A program made the position numbers and the translations under genes. Of a DNA stretch of 64,000 nucleotides, positions 10,615 to 17,551 are shown piece after piece. The DNA comes from Aquabacterium sp. CECT 9606 (GTDB lineage Bacteria > Pseudomonadota > Gammaproteobacteria > Burkholderiales > Burkholderiaceae_C), in assembly GCF_918741295.1 (NCBI RefSeq), contig NZ_CAKKNB010000003.1, positions 558,001-622,000 of the forward strand, given 5' to 3'. The notes under the pieces were generated by a model. It was not told where the DNA came from and ran no database searches. It saw only the letters and a program-made list of their open reading frames with translations. Every line of letters begins with the position of its first letter. The first letter of the stretch is position 1.

Positions 10615-11065
10615 ACTTAACACATATGGCTATGCAAATGGAAATAGTCTTAGCAATATCGATCCATATGGCCTATGGACAGTGGAAGTAGGCGGGTATT
10701 TGGGCGGCGGAGGGGCCCTTACTTTTGGGCGCGATCCCTCAAGCGGCACTGGTTTCATGGCATTAAAACTTGGAAAGGGTCTTGGATTTGGTGCAGCCTA
10801 TGACCCCCTTGGTGGCCGCGCGGGGGGCGATGCCACTCAATGCGGCAAAGGAGGCGTAGGTGTCGGATTCTTTGCCCAGGGAGGCGGAAATTTGGGTCCC
10901 TTGTCAGCCAATGTTGAGGCCAATGTAGGAAAAAACTATTTTGGTTGGTTTAGTTCGTCAAGCTCTTACGGAGGAGTTTCGCCAAAGGCTTCTTTAGACA
11001 CCAAATGGGGGATCGGCGCCGGGGCAGCTGCGGGTGTCGAATTTACGGTGTTTGGTCAGCCATGA
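8615..11065 (+). CDS. Rhs protein, C-terminal half with tip 2, copy 2 (secreted)
   Basis: As in copy 1, the preferred start is the ATG at 8615, with AAGGA 6 nt upstream and a signal peptide ending AAFA. The earlier ATG at 8579 is less likely. The 816-residue product matches copy 1 up to the RHS core motif DPIGLDGG. It then switches to YGYANGNSLSNIDPYGLW and a different tip of about 130 residues. This tip is very rich in Gly, Ala and Ser (GGYLGGGGALTFGRD, GVGVGFFAQGGGNLGP, WGIGAGAAAGVEF), with alternating hydrophobic and small residues like membrane beta-hairpins. I do not recognise a catalytic motif in it. Its stop overlaps the next gene as ATGA. Confidence 0.88.
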   Translation: MLPPISCKAIVVILVGLALLPPAAFAQQASSSQFEYDSQSNLIKFTDPNGKVTDLVPDNLDRLQKQTLPKPTAAAARPEISYTYDALNRLTSIKDAKGAITTYTPSGLDDLTQQSPDTNSLVRNYNKTGQLNLQTNHKDQQSEIQYDPLNRPKYIWYYDEAGQYLGQTLFGYDAYNTTSGSENYGRGRLTTVAEFDANGLSLTSTAFRYDQLGRITRRCQFISGADTATACTETDALYYRWGAISSVNAGRLVGLTYPSGRKVDYQFDALGHITGITTTHPNGSSAITVLSNIVYTPLAMASNGYAIKSWNFGATPSTPQQSYRRGYDTSGRPSYFTLGRGAFGVTNSINQLYLDDAGRVMTINSYTDTGSLQYQTYGYDDLNRLRSANLNGTTYSYDYDANGNRTLKTTSVVSTAYTYSGISGRLATVKVGAAASQAITTDSVGNITQDPVAPAGNVKYIYDNRNLDPYGRLIKTQGPGAQYSYLNNNFGQRLRKTGAIYTPAGGSAINPVAYIGSTDTVFQYDLQGHLIAEQDASTKQIKREYIWLGDTPVAVIAGSTPTSMVTASNIATVYYVHTDYLSTPRLVTDTAGKKRWNWSMVTNEPFGASAANEAPESQVAAQQFTLNLRFPGQYLDKETGTFYNYHRTYNPATGRYVQSDPIGLDGGLNTYGYANGNSLSNIDPYGLWTVEVGGYLGGGGALTFGRDPSSGTGFMALKLGKGLGFGAAYDPLGGRAGGDATQCGKGGVGVGFFAQGGGNLGPLSANVEANVGKNYFGWFSSSSSYGGVSPKASLDTKWGIGAGAAAGVEFTVFGQP

Positions 11066-11394
11066 AGACTTCATCTCGACTACGAAATGGAATGGGGACG
11101 GCATTGTTGATCCTTGCTGCGCTGATCTTTCTACCTCCCTTGGTTGTGGACAAACTTGACGCATGGCACGAGGCACCATCTCTTTTGGCAGAAAATTCTC
11201 GTCTGATTGAGCAATGCGGACTTGGGGTTCGCGTTGACTTAAGTAGATGGTTTTACACCTATCGATTCTCTGGCAGCAACGCATATGCTAAATTTCGTGC
11301 CACGGCTATAAGCTCTGTATGTAACAAATCATTAATTGTGGAATTGAAGAAGCAGGGAAACGTTTGGCAGTTAGTAGAATGGAAGGATTACTGA
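11062..11394 (+). CDS. candidate immunity protein for Rhs tip 2 (110 aa, one N-terminal membrane segment)
   Basis: The ATG at 11062 overlaps the Rhs stop (ATGA), which fixes the start and implies translational coupling. The small protein has a hydrophobic helix at about residues 11-30 (MGTALLILAALIFLPPLVV) and then a soluble domain with two Cys (EQCGLGV, SSVCNKS) that could form a disulfide outside the inner membrane. It has no similarity that I can see to the candidate immunity gene after tip 1. The assignment rests on position only. Confidence 0.6.
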   Translation: MKTSSRLRNGMGTALLILAALIFLPPLVVDKLDAWHEAPSLLAENSRLIEQCGLGVRVDLSRWFYTYRFSGSNAYAKFRATAISSVCNKSLIVELKKQGNVWQLVEWKDY

Positions 11395-11399
11395 ATTGT

Positions 11400-11426
11400 C
11401 GTGGCCTTGCGTGCGGTAGGGCCACG
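11400..11426 (+). terminator. possible weak hairpin after the Rhs locus
   Basis: A 7-bp perfect stem (CGTGGCC / GGCCACG) with a 13-nt loop begins 6 bp after the stop of the last Rhs-linked gene. No T-run follows, so a Rho-independent terminator is doubtful. The rest of 11427-11717 is AT-rich and non-coding. A TATACT at 11601-11606 could be a -10 box for the gsp-like operon, but no convincing -35 is seen. Confidence 0.25.
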
Positions 11427-11717
11427 TATTGGCAGCCTTGATCGTGAACTCCATGGCAATATATACGATGCGGTTTTACATGCCAATGTTATCTGGATTG
11501 AATCAATGCATTGGGGGTGATTGAATGCGTCAGCTGCTTTCATTGCCTTTTCTGAATACAATCCTCGGTGACACGTCCGACTTTTAAGTTGGTTGTAGTT
11601 TATACTTGCGGCATGGTGCATAGTTGTTATTAAGAAACCAATGCGCATATTTAGACTTTAATCACCCAAAGGGTTCGAGGCAGTACTCGTATTAAAATTA
11701 AGGTGTTTGGAATTAAC

Positions 11718-12155
11718 GTGCTTTATATTCGACTCATCCGGAACCGCGGCTTTACGTTGTTAGAATTGCTGGTTGTCATGGTGATCATTGGCCTGCTGGC
11801 CAGCTACGTCGGCCCACGCTTTTTCGAACAAGTTGGCAAGAGCGAAATCAAGGCCACCCGCGCCCAGATCGATGCCTTCAGCAAGGCACTGGACACCTAC
11901 CGACTGGACATCGGCCACTACCCCACCACCGAACAAGGCCTCAAAGCCTTGATTGATCGGCCCGCCAACGAGGCCAAGTGGGGTGGCCCTTATTTGCAGA
12001 AGGACGTTCCGGCCGATCCCTGGGGACAGCTATACCAGTACAAAGCACCGGGCGACAACAAGCGCGACTACGACATCGTCTCATTTGGCAAAGACGGCCA
12101 GCGCGGTGGCGATGGTGACGCTGCCGACATCGCCTCCTGGCAAACCGGCCGTTGA
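11718..12155 (+). CDS. gspG: type II secretion major pseudopilin, GspG family
   Basis: The prepilin signature RNRGFTLLELLVVMVIIG is present, with Gly at -1, Phe at +1 and Glu at +5, followed by a hydrophobic helix. The C-terminal GspG hallmarks follow: YPTTEQGLKAL, GPYLQKDVPADPWG and YDIVSFGKDGQRGGDGD, the last being the calcium-binding loop region. The mature length of about 135 residues is normal. I prefer the GTG at 11718 (GGA 6 nt upstream, leader of 11 residues) over the GTG at 11703. It is the first gene of an operon running to 20961. A prepilin peptidase must cleave it, and none is encoded here. Confidence 0.93.
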   Translation: MLYIRLIRNRGFTLLELLVVMVIIGLLASYVGPRFFEQVGKSEIKATRAQIDAFSKALDTYRLDIGHYPTTEQGLKALIDRPANEAKWGGPYLQKDVPADPWGQLYQYKAPGDNKRDYDIVSFGKDGQRGGDGDAADIASWQTGR

Positions 12156-12165
12156 GCTGATACCC

Positions 12166-13362
12166 ATGCGCTTCCATCTGGATGTGGTTCAGGGCCGAAG
12201 CGCCCCTCAAACATTGGTGATGGACGCCATCAGCCTGGACGATGCCAAGGCGCGCTTGCAGCAACAAGGCTACATCGTCCTGTCCGGTCGCGAAGAAAGC
12301 GGCGCGTTCAAATCCAAAGCTGTCGGCCAATCCAGCGCCAGATCCAATCGGCGTGATCTGGTGCTCTTCATTGAGCAGCTGCACGCCTTGCTGCAAGCCG
12401 GGCTCAGCCTCATTGAAGCGCTGGAGACCTTGCGCAAGGGGGCGAGCGGCCGATGGGCAGAGATCATCGGCCAAGTTGACACACACCTGCGACAAGGGCA
12501 GACCTTGTCCAAGGCCATGGAACATCAGCCCCTGTTCCCACCCCTTCTGATCGCCATGGTTCGGTCGGCTGAGGTGACCTCCGATCTACCGCAAGCATTG
12601 ACTCGTTATCTTGAGCACGAGCGCCGCTCGGAACAAGTCCGGCACCAGATCACCTCAGTGGCGCTGTACCCGGTTCTGCTGATGGGCGTGGGCGGCAGCG
12701 TCATGCTGTTCTTGATGCTCTACGTCATGCCTCGCTTTGCGAGGGTGTTTGAAAGCATGAACAACCTGCCCTGGTCCGCCAAGGCCATGGTGGCTTGGTC
12801 TCACCTTCTCAAAGCCCACGGCCTTGACCTGTTGCTGGGGGCGGCCGTGATCGCAGCTGCATTGGTGAGCGTTTTGGCGGTGCCCACCTACCGCGCCAAG
12901 CTGCTGAACCGCATCCTGGATATCGGGCCGCTGGCCAAGCATTTGCGCATTTATTTTCTGGCCCGCTGGTACCGGACCATTGGCATGTTGGTGGAGGGTG
13001 GCATGCCCCTGCCTGAATCGCTGGCTCTGGCCAACCAGGTGCTGCCCCTGGGCCTCAGGTCAAGTGGCTTGGCCGTCGAACAAGCCATGCGCCAAGGACT
13101 GGCCCCATCGAATGCCTTCATGCTGGTTGGCATGGCCACGCCCGTGGCCGAGCAGCTTCTGCGGGCGGGTGAACGCTCAGGCGATGTGGGGGTCATGCTC
13201 GGGCGTGCCGCCGAGTTCCACGAAAACGAGGTGGCCAAGTCGCTGGACAAGACCATGCGGATCATTGAACCGGTCGTGATGACCGTGATCGGCCTGGGTG
13301 TGGGCGTGGTGGTGGTGTTGATGTACCTGCCCATTTTTGAGTTGGCCTCGGCCATCCAGTGA
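12166..13362 (+). CDS. gspF: type II secretion inner-membrane platform protein, GspF family
   Basis: This 398-residue protein has the usual pair of T2SSF domains, at about 65-190 and 270-390. Conserved stretches include LFIEQLHALLQAGLSLIEAL, GQTLSKAMEHQP and LLRAGERSGDVG. Three membrane segments lie at about 170-200, 220-245 and 365-390. The ATG at 12166 sits 10 bp after the gspG stop. GspF anchors the assembly ATPase and pseudopilins in the inner membrane (family knowledge). The stop overlaps the next start as GTGA. Confidence 0.93.
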   Translation: MRFHLDVVQGRSAPQTLVMDAISLDDAKARLQQQGYIVLSGREESGAFKSKAVGQSSARSNRRDLVLFIEQLHALLQAGLSLIEALETLRKGASGRWAEIIGQVDTHLRQGQTLSKAMEHQPLFPPLLIAMVRSAEVTSDLPQALTRYLEHERRSEQVRHQITSVALYPVLLMGVGGSVMLFLMLYVMPRFARVFESMNNLPWSAKAMVAWSHLLKAHGLDLLLGAAVIAAALVSVLAVPTYRAKLLNRILDIGPLAKHLRIYFLARWYRTIGMLVEGGMPLPESLALANQVLPLGLRSSGLAVEQAMRQGLAPSNAFMLVGMATPVAEQLLRAGERSGDVGVMLGRAAEFHENEVAKSLDKTMRIIEPVVMTVIGLGVGVVVVLMYLPIFELASAIQ

Positions 13363-15056
13363 AAGCCATCGCAGCACCCATGACGCCAGTTTCCTTTTTG
13401 TCTCAAAAATTGCCCGATGCCATTCGCGCGGTGTCCTCCGGGGGCCAGCCAGCAGACTTGCTGGTCAGCCTGCAGGCGGGGTTCGAGACCAATGGTGCGC
13501 TGGTCAGTTGGCTGGCCCATGAACTGGACATGCCCGTCGTTCAGATGGCCGATCTGGGCAAGTGGACGCCCCGGTTTGACTTGCTGTCGTTCGTGGACAG
13601 TTCGCGCATGCGCTGCGCCTTGGCTCAGGATGGCGATGGCGGCTTGCAACTCGTGGTCACCGACCCCTTCGATCAAGACCGGCTTGCGTGGGCGCACACG
13701 GTTCTTGGCCCACACACCGTGAGTTTGGCCAGCAAAGAGACACTCGAAGCTTGGCTGTCTCACTGCGAGGCCCACATGAGCGCCTTGGGCACGATGACGG
13801 TGGCAAGCTCCAGCGGCGGCGCTGTCAGCGCTGCAAAAGCAGAACAATTGAGTTTGCTGCAAATCGGCGCCGACGAGAGCCCGGCTGTGCGCTTCGTCAA
13901 CTCGACCTTGTTCGATGCACTGCGCACGGGCGCCTCCGACATCCACCTGGAATGCGACCCCAACGGCTTGAGCGTCAAGTTTCGGATCGATGGTGTGCTC
14001 AGCCTGCAGCGCCACATGGACAGCATCGAACTGGCCACCCAGGCCATCAGCCGCATCAAGGTGATGGCGCAACTGGACATTGCCGAAAGGCGCATCCCCC
14101 AGGACGGCCGCTTGCAGATCAATTTTGAGGGACGCAGCATCGACATCCGCGTCTCCATCATGCCCAGCATCCATGGCGAAGACGCCGTGCTGCGCGTGCT
14201 GGACCGCCAGCACCTGGCCCAAAGCCTGGAGGGGCTGACTCTGTCCAAGCTGGGCTTCAATCCCGAGGCCATCACCGCCCTGCAACATTGGAGTTGCAAA
14301 TCGCACGGCATGATGCTGGTTACCGGGCCGACTGGATCTGGCAAGACCACTACTTTGTACGCGGCCATTGCAGAAACCCACAACCCGCGGGACAAGATCA
14401 TCACCATTGAAGACCCGGTGGAGTACCAACTCCCCGGCGTTCTGCAGATCCCGGTGAACGAACGCAAGGGCTTGACGTTTGCACGCGGGCTGCGCTCCAT
14501 CCTTCGCCACGATCCGGACAAGATCCTCGTCGGAGAAATCCGCGATGCAGAGACCGCCCAGATTGCCATCCAGTCGGCCTTGACAGGGCATTTGGTGTTC
14601 ACCACGGTGCACGCCAACAATGTGTTCGATGTGGTGGGCCGCTTCACGCAATTTGACATTGACGTCTACACATTCGCATCGGCCATCAACGGGATCGTGG
14701 CTCAACGGCTGTTGCGCAAGGTTTGCCCACACTGCGCCATCAAGGCCACACAACCGTCCGACCTGCCCTCGGCGCAGGATCAAGCGCATCTGGTGACATC
14801 TTCCAGTAGCCACCAATGGCTGCAAGCCCAAGGTTGTGAGCACTGCAGAGGTTCGGGCTATTCGGGGCGCTTTGCGCTGGGAGAGATCCTGGAAATGACG
14901 CCCACCATGAAGGGGCTGATTGCCGCTCGGGCGCCTTTGGATCAATTGCAAATTGAAGCGCAAAAGAATGGCTGGGTGGGTTTGCGGGGTTTGGCTTTGA
15001 ACGCCGCCGCGCAGGGGAAGACGACGATTGAGGAGGTCAATCGTGTGGCTTCCTGA
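13359..15056 (+). CDS. gspE: type II secretion assembly ATPase, GspE family
   Basis: The 565-residue protein has an N1E-like domain up to about 150 and then the RecA-like ATPase core. The Walker A GPTGSGKTT lies near residues 323-331. The Asp box TIEDPVEYQ, the Walker B region ILVGEIRDAETAQIA and the His box TTVHANN follow in the normal order. The zinc-type four-Cys region (VCPHC, then GCEHCRGSGYSGR) is near residue 455-500. Translation starts at GTG 13359, overlapping the gspF stop; an ATG at 13380 is the alternative. It powers pseudopilin assembly from the cytoplasm. Confidence 0.94.
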   Translation: MKAIAAPMTPVSFLSQKLPDAIRAVSSGGQPADLLVSLQAGFETNGALVSWLAHELDMPVVQMADLGKWTPRFDLLSFVDSSRMRCALAQDGDGGLQLVVTDPFDQDRLAWAHTVLGPHTVSLASKETLEAWLSHCEAHMSALGTMTVASSSGGAVSAAKAEQLSLLQIGADESPAVRFVNSTLFDALRTGASDIHLECDPNGLSVKFRIDGVLSLQRHMDSIELATQAISRIKVMAQLDIAERRIPQDGRLQINFEGRSIDIRVSIMPSIHGEDAVLRVLDRQHLAQSLEGLTLSKLGFNPEAITALQHWSCKSHGMMLVTGPTGSGKTTTLYAAIAETHNPRDKIITIEDPVEYQLPGVLQIPVNERKGLTFARGLRSILRHDPDKILVGEIRDAETAQIAIQSALTGHLVFTTVHANNVFDVVGRFTQFDIDVYTFASAINGIVAQRLLRKVCPHCAIKATQPSDLPSAQDQAHLVTSSSSHQWLQAQGCEHCRGSGYSGRFALGEILEMTPTMKGLIAARAPLDQLQIEAQKNGWVGLRGLALNAAAQGKTTIEEVNRVAS

Positions 15057-15846
15057 CGCGTGGCGCTCGCCACCCTACATGCTGCGACTGGGGCAGGCCT
15101 TCATTCAACTGTGGCAGTTCAATGGCCGCGACTGGGCGCAGATTGAAAGCCAGGCGGTGCATCACCTGGCCCACGATCAGTACACGGAACTTTCAGAACT
15201 GCTGCCAGGCATCACCCAGGCCCTGCCTCACGGGGCTCGCGTGCAGGTGGTGGCCGATTCCAAATGGATGCCGGTCAGCCTGATTCTCACAGGAAGCAAG
15301 CCTTTGTCGAGAGCCCAAATCGATGTTCTGGCCAAGCACCGCTTCTCGCAGATCTTTGGCGAGCACGCCAAGGTCTGGAACATCCAAAGCAGCTATGTGG
15401 CAGGTGATCCCCAAACCATGGCGTTTGCCTGCCCCAGTGGACTGCTGACCGGCTTGCGTCAAGGCATCGAGACCCAGCAGCCGGGTGGGCATGTCCGGCA
15501 CCGGCTGGTTGGGCTTGCGCCCACCTTGTCCTGGACATGGGAGCAAATCTGGCGCTCAGGCGCAGGGCAAGCTGCTACTTGGCTTGTCCTGGCAGAGCAA
15601 GACCGCAGCATTTTGGTCAGGGCCCCCAAAGGGCAGGCCCTGGGACTGCAACCTGCTGGACCGATTCTGCAAAGCCCTGCTCATCTGGACAAAGTGCTCC
15701 GCACCGAAGCCCTGCGCTTTGGCGTGTTTGAGGAGTCCACCTCCGTGGCGGGCTTCTCGTTCGAGGCCATTCCAGAGATGGCGACCCGCCCTTCATCGGA
15801 TGCATTTCATTGGCAAGTGCTTGGAACCCAGGGGTCCACTACGTGA
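15043..15846 (+). CDS. assembly-associated protein of unknown family (MshI/GspL-like position)
   Basis: A strong AGGAGG at 15031-15036, 6 nt upstream, selects the GTG at 15043 and gives 267 residues. No membrane helix is evident. The sequence (LRLGQAFIQLWQFNGRDWAQ near the N-terminus) gives no catalytic motif that I recognise. Its place between the ATPase and a PilN-like bitopic protein is where actin-like PilM/GspL cytoplasmic domains are encoded in T2SS, type IV pilus and MSH systems, so it may be a divergent counterpart. That is inference from gene order. The stop overlaps the next start as GTGA. Confidence 0.7.
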   Translation: MWLPDAWRSPPYMLRLGQAFIQLWQFNGRDWAQIESQAVHHLAHDQYTELSELLPGITQALPHGARVQVVADSKWMPVSLILTGSKPLSRAQIDVLAKHRFSQIFGEHAKVWNIQSSYVAGDPQTMAFACPSGLLTGLRQGIETQQPGGHVRHRLVGLAPTLSWTWEQIWRSGAGQAATWLVLAEQDRSILVRAPKGQALGLQPAGPILQSPAHLDKVLRTEALRFGVFEESTSVAGFSFEAIPEMATRPSSDAFHWQVLGTQGSTT

Positions 15847-16379
15847 GGGCCCTGCGCATTGACTTCGTGAGGTCGCCAAGCCAGCCCATGCTTGGTTGGC
15901 TGGTACTGGCCCTTGCCTTGGCGATGCTGGGCTTGGCGGGCTGGCAATACCTGGCGCTCAAGCATCGGCAAGAGGCCTTGGCCAAAGCGCATCAACAGCA
16001 AACTCAATTGCAAGCTGAAAGCGAACGCCAGCGTCTGGTCGCCCTACCCCCGCCCATGCCGGCGTATGTGGACGACAAACGATGGCACCGCGCCGCCCAC
16101 GAACTGGCCCTGCCTTGGATCAACACCTTGCGGGCCTTGGAGCAGGCGACCAAGCCGCCCATCTTTTTAGTGGGATTCAAATCTGATCCGGCCACTGGAC
16201 GACTGCAATTGGACGCGGAGGCACCCAGCCTGGATGCTGCACTGGATTTCGTGACTGCGCTTCAAGCCGCGCCTGCTCTGTCTCAAACTCAGATCTTGTC
16301 TCACGACGAGTCCTCTGATCCGCAGGGCCGACCCTTGACCCGCTTTTCTCTGCAAACCAGGTGGGTGCTGGCACCATGA
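15843..16379 (+). CDS. PilN/GspL-like bitopic inner-membrane protein
   Basis: The GTG at 15843 overlaps the preceding stop. The 178-residue product has a short cytoplasmic N-terminus, one membrane helix (LGWLVLALALAMLGLAGWQY, about 18-37), then a coiled-coil stretch (LKHRQEALAKAHQQQTQLQ) and a ferredoxin-like periplasmic domain. This is the layout of PilN and of the GspL C-terminal half. It would form part of the inner-membrane alignment complex with the next two proteins. Confidence 0.75.
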   Translation: MRALRIDFVRSPSQPMLGWLVLALALAMLGLAGWQYLALKHRQEALAKAHQQQTQLQAESERQRLVALPPPMPAYVDDKRWHRAAHELALPWINTLRALEQATKPPIFLVGFKSDPATGRLQLDAEAPSLDAALDFVTALQAAPALSQTQILSHDESSDPQGRPLTRFSLQTRWVLAP

Positions 16380-16918
16380 ACACGCAGCTTGTCCGCATCG
16401 CTGCTGCGCGTCTGTTCTTGCTGCTCGGCTGGCCTGGTTGCGCCGGAGTCGCCGGCATGGCAATCGCCTTGGCACTGTTGGCGTGGGTCCATCAAACCCA
16501 TCAGGCGGCACGGCCATTTTCAGCGGCCACGCCAAGCACGCTCACCGCGCCTGCTCAGGCCGCATCGGCGCCATTGAATCCCATATTGCCCCATGCCACT
16601 GAAGCCATTGCGATCCTTCGGATTTTGGAGAGTGAGGCCAAGGCCAACGGCCTGGCTTGGCCGCAAGCCGAATACCGCATCACCCCCTTGAGTGATGAAG
16701 CCTTGTCCGCCCTGGAGATCCGAACGACGCTCAAAGGCCCCTACCCCCAATTGCGGCAACTCATCACCACCTTGCTGGACAAGCAGCCCGCCATGGCCTT
16801 GCGCGAATTGGCCTTGTCCCGCCCCAATGGGGATGCCATCGAGGTGGAGGCCAAGCTTCACTGGACGGTGTTCCTGGCAGATGGCTGGCCGCCAGCCACC
16901 CAAGAGGACAAGCCATGA
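16376..16918 (+). CDS. PilO/GspM-like inner-membrane assembly protein
   Basis: An ATGA overlap fixes the start at 16376. The 180-residue protein has one N-terminal membrane helix (about 12-37, with GVAGMAIALALLAWV), a Pro/Ala-rich linker and a small ferredoxin-like domain. That domain includes LKGPYPQLRQLITTLLDKQP, the segment typical of PilO and GspM proteins. The neighbours on both sides fit a PilN-PilO-PilP triad. Confidence 0.75.
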   Translation: MNTQLVRIAAARLFLLLGWPGCAGVAGMAIALALLAWVHQTHQAARPFSAATPSTLTAPAQAASAPLNPILPHATEAIAILRILESEAKANGLAWPQAEYRITPLSDEALSALEIRTTLKGPYPQLRQLITTLLDKQPAMALRELALSRPNGDAIEVEAKLHWTVFLADGWPPATQEDKP

Positions 16919-17484
16919 GCCGTCAGCGGCTTGTGTTGTGGCTGGGTTTGTTGGCGCTGGTGCTCGTCATTCGGTGGTGGGACCCCATGGGGCGCCCCAA
17001 AGCCATCGAAGCCGCCTCAGGCGCTGTGGAGCGGGTGAGCCAGGCTGTGGCCCCCAATCCATCGCCTGCGGCAGAAGCTGCTTCTGGCGAGGGGCCCTCT
17101 TGGCCGGTACGCCCAAGCACACACGATGAAGACGCGGGCAATGCTTTCCTGGCCCGTGGGCAAGTGCCACCTCCAACTCCGCTCAAACCTACCCCTGTTG
17201 CAGCGCCTGCACCCACGGTCTATGTGCCGCCTCCACCACCACCTCCAACGCCCCCACCTTTGCAGATCATCGGCACCTGGGGCGATGAAACCAATCTTGC
17301 CGTCTTTGTGGGCGGCCCGCAAGGCACCGTCCTGGCACGACAGGGTGAAGTCATTTTCTCTGACTACCGCGTGCAAAGCATCACCACACAGCAACTGACA
17401 TTGCTTCAGAACAGCAACCAGCGCACATGGAATTTGCCCATACCTGCAGCGCCCTCGACTTTGCAAACGTGGCCTGGCCGATGA
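16915..17484 (+). CDS. PilP/GspC-like protein linking inner membrane to secretin
   Basis: The 189-residue product starts at an ATGA overlap. It has an N-terminal membrane helix (LVLWLGLLALVLVIRW, about 6-21), a long Pro-rich periplasmic linker containing a PPPPPPP run, and a C-terminal beta domain (LQIIGTWGDETNLAVFVGG to QGEVIFSDYRVQSI). That domain matches the homology-region fold of GspC/PilP, which contacts the secretin N0 domain. The secretin gene follows 67 bp downstream, consistent with this pairing. Confidence 0.78.
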   Translation: MSRQRLVLWLGLLALVLVIRWWDPMGRPKAIEAASGAVERVSQAVAPNPSPAAEAASGEGPSWPVRPSTHDEDAGNAFLARGQVPPPTPLKPTPVAAPAPTVYVPPPPPPPTPPPLQIIGTWGDETNLAVFVGGPQGTVLARQGEVIFSDYRVQSITTQQLTLLQNSNQRTWNLPIPAAPSTLQTWPGR

Positions 17485-17551
17485 AGCGCTTTGTACTTCA
17501 TTGCTCTCTGAACATTTCCACACCGCGACGTTGCAACGGCGCAGGACACCC

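Noticed and set aside
12951..14963. 670-codon open frame on the - strand
   Set aside because: It lies opposite GspF and GspE, whose motifs are intact; its product is low-complexity Gln/His/Gly-rich shadow sequence.
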